Source: Bacteroidales bacterium (GTDB lineage: Bacteria; Bacteroidota; Bacteroidia; Bacteroidales; ML635J-15). From it: a stretch of 5,709 bases of DNA. Below are positions 1-5,294 of this stretch, piece by piece (position 1 is the first letter of the stretch; the number at the start of each line of letters is the position of its first letter). Where the stretch lies: positions 1 to 5,709 of the forward strand of contig JAQVGK010000249.1 of the NCBI GenBank assembly GCA_028696755.1, given 5' to 3'. The notes beneath the pieces are model-generated. The model saw only the letters and a program-made list of their open reading frames with translations, had not been told where the DNA came from and ran no database searches. The translations under genes and the position numbers were made by a program.

Positions 1-1814
1 TGAATAAGGAGAAATTCCAAAGTTTGATGGATAAACTTAACCAAGGAATTTTTAGAACTTCGCTCGATAATCGTGGCAAGTTTCTCGATGGCAATAAAAC
101 TGCATTACAGATTTTGGGCTATAAAAATGCCGACGAACTTGATGGTATGCACATTCTCGACTTTTTTGCCGAGAAAGAGGATAAACTTAATTTTAGGAAT
201 GAGCTTATTCAAACCGGATTTATTCGCAACAGAATTCTTAAATTAAGAAAGAGGAGTGGAGAGCAGATTTTTGTTTCGGTTTCGGTGGTGGTTGTTAGCG
301 ATAAATCGGGACCAAAATATTGCGATGGAATTATTCAGGATGTTAAACTTTCGGATGCAGCTGAATCAAATTCTAATTCTGATAGCTTCAGTGGATTTAT
401 GCAGTCGCTTTTACGTCCAGCTTCGTCGATGGCACAAAAGCCAGTTTTTGCTCCTTACGATGCCGAAATTAGTGCAGTTGCGGCCAAAATGAATGCCTCG
501 AATGTGTCGGTTATTCTGCTGACTGGTCCAGCAAAGGAAATTCTTGGATATGTTAGCGACGAATCAATACGAAACCGTTTGTTCTCAAAGACTGGCGAGG
601 CGCGACTAAAAGCATTTGAGATAATGAGTTCGCCACTCACAACTATAAGCGAAAACGAGAGCATTTTTATGGTTCCGGGCATAATTGCTAAAAATCCCGA
701 CACACCTATTTTTACTATCAACGATGTTGATGTTCCTACAGGTTTTATAACTGCAAGTTCGCTCAATACTTTAAATGATTTGCTTCCGCTGCGTTTGATG
801 GGTGAAATTTCTGAGGCCACATCTGCCGAGGAGTTGAAAGAAATTTATAGGGGATTTGTTACATCGTTAATTCCGCTTATCGAGCTCAATACACAGCCAA
901 ATGTTATTTTTTCGGCATTGGCGGAGTTGTCGCAGTCGCTTAGTCGCCGGGTAATTGAGCTGGGAATTGCCGAATTTGGCGAGCCACCGGTTGCGTTTTC
1001 GTTTATTTCGCTTGGTAGCGAAGGTCGCCACGAGCAAACCTTAAATACCGATCAGGATAATGCCATAATTTATGCCGATACCGATAATCCTGTTGCGAAG
1101 GAATATTTCGCGGCATTGTCGGAGTTTGTTTGCACAGCACTCGATAAAATAGGATACAGTTTTTGCAAAGGCGGAATTATGGCGATGAACCCTGTGTATT
1201 GTCAGCCGATGCAGGTTTGGAAACAGTATTTTTCGAAGTGGATAAACAATGGCAATGCTAAAGATTTGCTCGACATCTCTGTATTTTTCGATTTCAGACT
1301 TACTTATGGCGAGGAGTCGTTCGTGAGCGAGTTACGCACCTATATAAATCTCTTAACTTCGCGAAATCCAGCCTATTTGTTTTTATTGGCGCAGAACAAT
1401 TTGCGTCACAAACCACAGGTTGGATTTTGGGGGAATATTTTGCCCGAGAGTGCATCCACGCCACCCGACAGTGTAAATATAAAGGAAGCCATTATGCCGA
1501 TAGTAAATTTCGCTCGCATATACGCTTTGCAGAATCAGTTGTCAGTTGTAGGTACGCGCGAAAGATTAAAAGTGCTTTTCCGCGAAAATCATTTATCGGA
1601 GCAAACCTACCAGAATGTAAGCCAGACCTTTAATGTTTTACAGATGATGAGGCTAAGCCACCAAGCCGTTTTGGTAAAGAACGGTTTGAAAGCCGACAAT
1701 TTTGTAAACACCAAGCGCATGAGCGAACTCGACCAAGCCATTATTAAAAAGCTCCTTGCCAACATCAACGCCATGCACTCCAAACTAAGTTATGATTTTA
1801 AGGGAACGATGTAG
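1..1814 (+). CDS. PAS-CBS-DUF294 nucleotidyltransferase-like signalling protein (5' end outside or at window edge)
   Basis: Cytoplasmic signalling protein of the DUF294 / GlnD-like nucleotidyltransferase class; its substrate is unknown. Numbering from the TTG at 24: a PAS sensor domain at about 1-108; a degenerate tandem CBS pair at about 131-187 (ends GYVSDESIRNRLF) and 197-249 (EIMSSPLTTISENES); the nucleotidyltransferase core at about 265-400 with GSEGRHEQ (331-338) and TDQD (342-345), where D343 and D345 are the likely metal ligands; and a helical DUF294 C-terminal domain at about 425-575 (IKEAIMPIVNFARIYAL, then RLSHQ). The frame is open upstream of 24, reading NKEKFQSL, which fits the start of a PAS domain, so the TTG is not the real start. 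Bases 1-2 (tg) could finish an ATG just outside the window, or the protein may be longer. Many relatives carry a cyclic-nucleotide-binding domain at the N terminus; here PAS takes that place. The stop TAG is at 1812. The domain call is firm; the biological role is not known. Confidence 0.88.
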   Translation, partial: NKEKFQSLMDKLNQGIFRTSLDNRGKFLDGNKTALQILGYKNADELDGMHILDFFAEKEDKLNFRNELIQTGFIRNRILKLRKRSGEQIFVSVSVVVVSDKSGPKYCDGIIQDVKLSDAAESNSNSDSFSGFMQSLLRPASSMAQKPVFAPYDAEISAVAAKMNASNVSVILLTGPAKEILGYVSDESIRNRLFSKTGEARLKAFEIMSSPLTTISENESIFMVPGIIAKNPDTPIFTINDVDVPTGFITASSLNTLNDLLPLRLMGEISEATSAEELKEIYRGFVTSLIPLIELNTQPNVIFSALAELSQSLSRRVIELGIAEFGEPPVAFSFISLGSEGRHEQTLNTDQDNAIIYADTDNPVAKEYFAALSEFVCTALDKIGYSFCKGGIMAMNPVYCQPMQVWKQYFSKWINNGNAKDLLDISVFFDFRLTYGEESFVSELRTYINLLTSRNPAYLFLLAQNNLRHKPQVGFWGNILPESASTPPDSVNIKEAIMPIVNFARIYALQNQLSVVGTRERLKVLFRENHLSEQTYQNVSQTFNVLQMMRLSHQAVLVKNGLKADNFVNTKRMSELDQAIIKKLLANINAMHSKLSYDFKGTM

Positions 1815-1821
1815 GGGGGGG
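1814..1821 (+). repeat. Run of eight G at the end of the DUF294-family gene
   Basis: Eight consecutive G residues begin with the last base of the stop codon TAG. Such a run is unusual in the surrounding AT-rich DNA. Length changes here would not alter the upstream protein, since the stop precedes almost all of the run. It lies about 33 nt upstream of a predicted promoter and marks the point where base composition drops. Confidence 0.6.
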
Positions 1822-1853
1822 CAAAAGATTTCAAAAAAATAAACTGTATTTAA

Positions 1854-1882
1854 TTGTTTTGTAAAAACATTTTGTATTTTTG
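1854..1882 (+). promoter_or_regulatory. Bacteroidota promoter upstream of the hairpin leader
   Basis: The -7 element TATTTTTG (1875-1882) matches TAnnTTTG exactly, and TTG at 1854-1856 lies 18 nt upstream as a -33 element; a second TTTG lies at 1858-1861. Transcription would start at about 1887-1890, within the first arm of the hairpin pair. The product is either a long leader of the restriction gene or a short separate RNA. The call rests on consensus match only. Confidence 0.6.
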
Positions 1883-1957
1883 TAGTATAAAGTCTGTTTC
1901 TTTACAGACCTATACTACTATAGTCTATCGTATTGGCCTGACAATATCAGACCTATA
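1883..1957 (+). promoter_or_regulatory. Two adjacent hairpins in the leader of the restriction-modification pair
   Basis: Hairpin 1 pairs TAGTATA (1883-1889) with TATACTA (1911-1917) and GTCTGT (1892-1897) with ACAGAC (1904-1909), around a TTCTTT loop and a small internal loop. Hairpin 2 pairs TATAG (1919-1923) with CTATA (1953-1957), TCT (1924-1926) with AGA (1949-1951), and TATTG (1931-1935) with CAATA (1942-1946) around a GCCTGA loop. CAGACCTATA occurs in both 3' arms (1905-1914 and 1948-1957), so the 5' arm of hairpin 1 could pair with either. No U tract follows, so these are not typical intrinsic terminators. They may be a structured RNA, a switchable leader or protein-binding dyads. The pairing is seen; the role is inferred. 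Confidence 0.45.
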
Positions 1958-2010
1958 AACGCATTGGACGCAATTGTTAAGAAATTGATGACAACTCTCT
2001 TACTTAAGGA

Positions 2011-2041
2011 TTGAAAGTAGTGATTAATTTTTCTATTTTTG
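2011..2041 (+). promoter_or_regulatory. Bacteroidota promoter of the restriction-modification operon
   Basis: TTG at 2011-2013 is separated by 20 nt from TATTTTTG (2034-2041), an exact TAnnTTTG match with near-ideal spacing. The start of transcription would be about 2046-2050, giving an A-rich leader of roughly 15 nt without a Shine-Dalgarno site before the ATG at 2063, as is common in Bacteroidota. Confidence 0.72.
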
Positions 2042-2062
2042 CATATATAAAAAAATCAAATT

Positions 2063-3199
2063 ATGACTTACGAATCAGTAGATAAATTACAGAATGCACT
2101 GGGAGAGCAAGTATTTCATTACACTCAAGATAAAAAGAAAGCAGCGGGTAGAGCACTTGGGACAATGGTAGAGATTATAACTTATTATTTGTTAAAAACA
2201 TGGGGTTTTAACAATTCCACTTCTATTGAGAGAGGATTAGTTGAATATGGTAATGATGAAATATCTCATAATGTAGAATACTCCCTCCACCCAATTATAA
2301 ATGAGTTTGAAGTTGCAATTCAAAATGACAGTAATTCTATAACATCAACAAAAATTTTAAAAGTTTTAGAAAATCAATTTGATATATCAAAGTTTGAGAA
2401 GAAAACGAATAACTTACTTGATAAACATAACATTCTTAGAAATGCTTGCTCTATTGCTGAAACTGAAGATACATTTCTTTTAGCGAGCTTCAAATCGTTT
2501 GGAAAAGAAAATCATGAATTATACATTTTTGAACAACTGCAAAAGCCTTATGCAATGTTCGAATGTAAAAGAGTTGGTGTAGAGGAAGGAACATCGAAAG
2601 GACCCCAAACAATTGAAAAGGCGAAACAAGGTGCTTACGTTGCAAGGACTGCATCTTCTTTACAAAAGATAAGAACTGATAATGGTGAAAAATATGGTAT
2701 AATTTATCGTTCAGATAATCAACCTTACATTAAACCATATACTGAATTAATGGAAGAAGTAATATATTCTTCTGATTCTGAATTATTGAAAAAGTTTATT
2801 TTAACTGTTGGAGTAGTTAGTAATCATGGTAATTGGTTTACCGCTGAAAACCAAAATAAAGAATTAAAAGTACTTTCACAATCTTATGATTGGCTCATTT
2901 TTTTAACTGATTTTGGTCTTGCCCAATTCATTGATGATTTAATATTTAATCCTTCATCTGAATATTTATGCGTTCAAGAAGCATTTAAAAATAGTTATAC
3001 GGCTGATAAAAAACGTAATGTGTTTACAAAAGTTAAAATGGATTTAGCCTCTGATGCCGCTTTGTTAAAATATTTTATGGAAAATCAGAATAGAATTGAA
3101 GCTTGGTTTAATATTATTACACCAGATAATAAGACAATAATAGATTTGAAAAATGAGATTGCAGAATTACGTTCAAAAAATTGGAGGGAAATATTATGA
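2063..3199 (+). CDS. Putative type II restriction endonuclease (PD-(D/E)XK-like)
   Basis: A 378-residue soluble protein with no signal peptide, probably cleaving unmodified DNA at a site matched by the overlapping methyltransferase gene. An N-terminal helix (GTMVEIITYYLLKTWGF, 33-49, with E37) precedes a GLVEYGNDEISHN segment (58-70). A probable catalytic hairpin runs from HELYIFE (151-157) to MFECKR (165-170), with E167-C-K169 fitting the E-x-K half of a PD-(D/E)XK active site; the upstream acidic ligand is probably E152 or E157. A conserved-looking helix, PQTIEKAKQGAYVA (181-194), follows. The ATG at 2063 comes right after a good promoter and A-rich leader. The stop overlaps the methyltransferase start as ATGA. 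I do not recognise the recognition-site family and give no specificity. Codons are clearly more AT-rich than in the DUF294-family gene, which suggests horizontal acquisition. The identification rests on the E-x-K region and above all on the neighbour. Confidence 0.75.
   Translation: MTYESVDKLQNALGEQVFHYTQDKKKAAGRALGTMVEIITYYLLKTWGFNNSTSIERGLVEYGNDEISHNVEYSLHPIINEFEVAIQNDSNSITSTKILKVLENQFDISKFEKKTNNLLDKHNILRNACSIAETEDTFLLASFKSFGKENHELYIFEQLQKPYAMFECKRVGVEEGTSKGPQTIEKAKQGAYVARTASSLQKIRTDNGEKYGIIYRSDNQPYIKPYTELMEEVIYSSDSELLKKFILTVGVVSNHGNWFTAENQNKELKVLSQSYDWLIFLTDFGLAQFIDDLIFNPSSEYLCVQEAFKNSYTADKKRNVFTKVKMDLASDAALLKYFMENQNRIEAWFNIITPDNKTIIDLKNEIAELRSKNWREIL
3183..3188 (+). promoter_or_regulatory. 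Shine-Dalgarno site GGAGGG for the methyltransferase
   Basis: GGAGGG lies 7 nt before the ATG at 3196, inside the last codons of the endonuclease gene. Strong Shine-Dalgarno sites are uncommon in Bacteroidota, and the endonuclease gene has none. This site selects ATG 3196 over the in-frame TTG at 3181 and, with the ATGA overlap, points to coupled translation. Confidence 0.7.
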
Positions 3200-3813
3200 G
3201 TGCTGGTCGAACTGTAAATTCTCAAAGTCAAAGTTGGGGAACTCCTCAAAAATATGTTACTGCCATTAAGAAATTCTTTGGTGGTTCTATTGCATTAGAC
3301 CCATGCTCTAATGAATATTCAATTGTTTATGCCGAGACTGAATTTATGTTACCATTGCGAGATGGATTAAAAGAAGATTGGAATTTTCCAACTATTTATA
3401 TGAATCCGCCTTATGGTTCTGATAGAGAGCGAGGAACTACAATTAAGAATTGGTTAGCGAAATGTGCATTGACGCATAATAGATATGGCTCTGAAATTCT
3501 TGCTTTAGTTCCTGTTGCAACAAACACAGGTCATTGGAAACAAAGCGTATTTGGACAAGCAAGAGCTATTTGCTTTTTATATGATACACGTTTGAAATTT
3601 CTTGAAAACGGAAAGGATGTTGGAAAAGGTGCACCTATGTCATGTGCAATGATTTACTGGGGTAAAGATTATGAAAAATTTTACAATGTATTTATTGATT
3701 TTGGAGCCGTTGTAGATATTGAAAATCTGAAAAAGAAAAAGATTGGAGATAAAAGAAAAATGTTGACTTTTGAATTTGAAAATGAAATAACATCAGCCCA
3801 ACATCGTGTGTGA
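3196..3813 (+). CDS. DNA N6-adenine methyltransferase, phage Dam-like family
   Basis: A 205-residue protein that would transfer methyl from S-adenosylmethionine to DNA adenine, protecting the host from the preceding endonuclease. It matches the compact Dam-like family (DNA_N-6-adenine-MTase): SWGTPQKYVTAIKKFFGG near the N terminus; LDPCSN with D35 in the place of the AdoMet-binding motif I region; EDW before MNPPYG with catalytic N70-P-P-Y73; IKNWLAKC; ALVPVATNTGHWK; then ICFLYDTRLKF. The length is normal for this family, which has no large target-recognition domain. Members are mostly solitary phage or prophage enzymes, so pairing with a restriction gene is noteworthy. The start is ATG 3196, overlapping the endonuclease stop by four bases. 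The last codons overlap the left part of an attC-like site. The charged tail (KKKKIGDKRK) may contact DNA, which is inference. Confidence 0.9.
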   Translation: MSAGRTVNSQSQSWGTPQKYVTAIKKFFGGSIALDPCSNEYSIVYAETEFMLPLRDGLKEDWNFPTIYMNPPYGSDRERGTTIKNWLAKCALTHNRYGSEILALVPVATNTGHWKQSVFGQARAICFLYDTRLKFLENGKDVGKGAPMSCAMIYWGKDYEKFYNVFIDFGAVVDIENLKKKKIGDKRKMLTFEFENEITSAQHRV

Positions 3814-3927
3814 AACTTTTGGCGGTCAGTGTTTTGTCGAGCGGTATAGCTCACATCAAAAGTAGTTGTAACTTGATAGAAAATAGCTTTGAAATGCCAA
3901 ACGTTTCATATACCCAAACGTTAGCTG
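3794..3927 (+). mobile_element. attC-like integron recombination site
   Basis: Left core GCCCAAC (3796-3802) fits the attC R'' consensus RYYYAAC. Right core GTTAGCT (3920-3926) approximates the R' consensus GTTRRRY, with one mismatch at the sixth base. CAGC (3794-3797) pairs with GCTG (3924-3927), and AAC with GTT. Inside, 3806-3823 pairs with 3896-3913 over 18 positions with one mismatch and three G-T wobbles, as L''/L' arms would. The unpaired middle (about 72 nt) holds a smaller stem: TTTTG (3832-3836) with CAAAA (3857-3861), and GAGC (3839-3842) with GCTC (3849-3852). The total of about 134 bp, the position across the stop codon, and the next gene starting about 40 nt after the right core are all normal for gene cassettes. 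No integrase or second attC site is seen. Alternatives are a terminator or another fold. Confidence 0.55.
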
Positions 3928-3964
3928 TAATTGTGACCCGTACTAAAATGCAAAAATCATTACT

Positions 3965-4411
3965 ATGAATAATAAAAAACGTTACACATTTTTAATAGGT
4001 CTAATAGTACTTCTAATCTCAAGTTGCACATCCTATTATATCCCTATTGAAAGTTTTAATGAACAATTAAAAGACATCGATTCTGTAAATTTAAGGACAG
4101 TAAATACTAGAGGACCTATGGGTGATGTTGTTACATATAAAACCTATCCTATTGATACTATTTATTGCGTCGATAAGGAGAATAATCCAAAAAAATTGGT
4201 AAATAGTCCTTCTATTGAGGTACGTGTTACGGACAACAGTAATAAACGTACTGTATTCTATTTTGACCAAATTTATGTGCAAGATTCGATTTTAAAAGGG
4301 AATGGTTCTAGATTTATCGGTTATAAACGAGAAATTCCACTAAAAAATATCATTTTGATAGAAGTTCAAGATGGACACAAGAACTTCAAATATGTTGAAA
4401 AAAGAAAATAA
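3965..4411 (+). CDS. Small lipoprotein of unknown function
   Basis: A 148-residue exported lipoprotein. Positively charged MNNKKR is followed by a hydrophobic stretch (7-18) and the lipobox ISSC, with C21 as the lipidated residue, so the mature protein would be anchored to a membrane facing the periplasm or outside. The mature part alternates short strand-like segments: SVNLRTVNTRGP, SIEVRVTDNSNK, TVFYFDQIYVQDSILKG, then REIPLKNIILIEVQDGHKNF. The last pattern (a set value, then IPLxxIxxIEVQDG) resembles small all-beta lipoproteins frequent in Bacteroidota, but I cannot assign a function. The ATG at 3965 begins about 40 nt after the right core of the attC-like site, consistent with a cassette gene. 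I see no convincing promoter of its own; TAATTGTG (3928-3935) is only a weak match. Confidence 0.8.
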   Translation: MNNKKRYTFLIGLIVLLISSCTSYYIPIESFNEQLKDIDSVNLRTVNTRGPMGDVVTYKTYPIDTIYCVDKENNPKKLVNSPSIEVRVTDNSNKRTVFYFDQIYVQDSILKGNGSRFIGYKREIPLKNIILIEVQDGHKNFKYVEKRK

Positions 4412-4432
4412 TAGCAGGTTTACCCCTTGCTC

Positions 4433-4453
4433 CTTCGGATTTATAATCCGAGT
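4433..4453. repeat. REP-like palindrome, copy A
   Basis: TCGGATT (4435-4441) and AATCCGA (4445-4451) form a 7-bp stem with a 3-nt TAT loop, 24 nt after the stop of the first lipoprotein gene. A second copy lies at 5125-5144. Similarity may continue to the right through ATTCCC, CAAATT (4479-4484) and TTTTACAA (4500-4507). It could end transcription or be a REP-type element. No U-rich tail follows, which weakens the terminator reading. Confidence 0.7.
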
Positions 4454-4494
4454 GTTTCTAATTCCCACTCAAAAATTGCAAATTAGCACCACAA

Positions 4495-4537
4495 TTAGAT
4501 TTTACAATTTGAGTTATTAATCTAAACAATCTAGATT
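4495..4537. other. Cluster of TTAGATT / AATCTAGATT dyads
   Basis: TTAGATT (4495-4501) is complementary to AATCTAA (4519-4525), and a perfect 10-bp palindrome AATCTAGATT lies at 4528-4537. They sit between copy A of the palindrome and the promoter of the second lipoprotein gene. They could be operator half-sites or weak hairpins, or chance in AT-rich DNA. Apart from this cluster and the promoter, I see nothing convincing in 4454-4696. Confidence 0.3.
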
Positions 4538-4607
4538 TGTAAACCATTTTACCTAAACTATTTTGAGAATAATCAGCAGATAAGAGCGTTTTGAGTTTAT
4601 TTATGAT

Positions 4608-4615
4608 TATATTTG
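4608..4615 (+). promoter_or_regulatory. Possible -7 element before the second lipoprotein gene
   Basis: TATATTTG matches the Bacteroidota -7 consensus TAnnTTTG exactly. The nearest TTG (4591-4593) is only 14 nt upstream, shorter than the usual 19-21 nt, so the -33 side is poor. A transcript from here would have a leader of about 75 nt before the ATG at 4697. Confidence 0.4.
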
Positions 4616-4696
4616 TGAGTGAAAACGGAGAATGAAATAAAAATGTGTTAGACACAAGCAAAACTTTATTTGTATCAACCATAATATTATTTTTTT

Positions 4697-5116
4697 ATGA
4701 ACATGCACAAGAATTTTAACCTAATTAATTTCAATAAAGGAATTCTGTTAATAATCGCTTTAGTAATAATGTTTTCATCCTGTGCATATAAGATTAATGA
4801 AAAGTTTTTAAGAGAAATAAAAAAAGATAATCATCCAATGATTATTTTCGAAAGTAAATGTAACTTAAAGATTAAAGTCTTTGTAAATGATAGTCTTTAC
4901 TTTAATGACAATTTATCTCATCTAAATTACGATTCACTACAATCAAAGATCATCACATTTGATAAAATCCCCAAAACTGTTGAAATAAAGGTCGGTTTAA
5001 GAAAAAAAGTCAGAATAGAATGGCGAGAAAACTACGCTTATTTTAGAGTGACAAAGGAAAATTGGATTTCACCTTTAGAATATACAATGTTTGTTGGGCC
5101 AAATACTCCAAGATAG
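4697..5116 (+). CDS. Small lipoprotein of unknown function
   Basis: A 139-residue exported lipoprotein. The N region contains K5 and K14, the hydrophobic core spans about 15-26 (GILLIIALVIMF), and the lipobox FSSC puts the lipidated cysteine at C29. The mature part of about 110 residues is basic and predicted to be mainly beta: MIIFESKCNLKIKVFVNDSLYF (48-69, with a second cysteine at C55), then TVEIKVGLRKKVRIEW and YAYFRVTKENWISPLEYTMFVG. I recognise no family. The ATG at 4697 follows an A/T-rich leader without a Shine-Dalgarno site; an ATG two codons later is possible. It is followed 8 nt after its stop by copy B of the palindrome, the same layout as the preceding lipoprotein gene, although the two proteins show no clear similarity beyond the signal peptide. 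Confidence 0.75.
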   Translation: MNMHKNFNLINFNKGILLIIALVIMFSSCAYKINEKFLREIKKDNHPMIIFESKCNLKIKVFVNDSLYFNDNLSHLNYDSLQSKIITFDKIPKTVEIKVGLRKKVRIEWRENYAYFRVTKENWISPLEYTMFVGPNTPR

Positions 5117-5124
5117 TCTTTTCT

Positions 5125-5144
5125 CTCGGATTTTATAATCCGAG
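5125..5144. repeat. REP-like palindrome, copy B
   Basis: CTCGGATT (5125-5132) and AATCCGAG (5137-5144) form a perfect 8-bp stem around TTAT, starting 8 nt after the stop of the second lipoprotein gene. The stem matches copy A (4433-4453) except for the loop and outer pair. Right-hand similarity to copy A seems to continue through CAAATT (5161-5166) and TTTTACAA (5181-5188). It may stop transcription before the next promoter. Confidence 0.72.
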
Positions 5145-5203
5145 TATTCTGTCAATATCCCAAATTCTCGCCATGAGGTGTTTTACAAATATTTATGTTA
5201 CAA

Positions 5204-5236
5204 TTTGATTATTTGTTAAAACATTTGATATATTTG
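5204..5236 (+). promoter_or_regulatory. Bacteroidota promoter of the SprB-repeat gene
   Basis: TTTG (5204-5207) lies 21 nt before TATATTTG (5229-5236), an exact TAnnTTTG match; another TTTG is at 5212-5215. Transcription would start at about 5241-5245, giving a leader of roughly 50 nt. The sequence at 5212-5240 is 25/29 identical to 1858-1886. Confidence 0.7.
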
Positions 5237-5294
5237 TAGTTCGAAACTTGTTTGTATATCGTTTTTTAGTTATGTTGGCAAATGTTGTAAGATC

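Noticed and set aside
455..820. Minus-strand open frame inside the DUF294-family gene
   Set aside because: It lies wholly antisense to a gene with clear domain evidence and has no recognisable protein features; it is a frame shadow.
24..1814. TTG at 24 or ATG at 27 as the true start of the DUF294 gene
   Set aside because: The frame is open upstream to the window edge and the codons before 24 read like the normal start of a PAS domain, so an internal start is unlikely.
1971..1987. CAATT/AATTG stem and the nearby GTTAAGA (1976-1982) as a left attC site for the restriction cassette
   Set aside because: GTTAAGA misses the last consensus base and there is no partner R'' core or extended arm pairing around it, so a second attC site is not supported.
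2011..2018. ATTGAAAG-like motif as a CRISPR repeat end
   Set aside because: It occurs once, with no regularly spaced repeats anywhere in the window.
3181..3813. TTG at 3181 as the methyltransferase start
   Set aside because: ATG at 3196 has a GGAGGG site at the right distance and gives a standard ATGA overlap; the TTG would start before that ribosome site.
4458..4682. Minus-strand open frame of 74 codons between the two lipoprotein genes
   Set aside because: It has an A-rich leader on its own strand, but no recognisable family and no signal peptide, and it overlaps both the dyad cluster and the plus-strand -7 element of the next gene. It could be a remnant, but coding is not supported.
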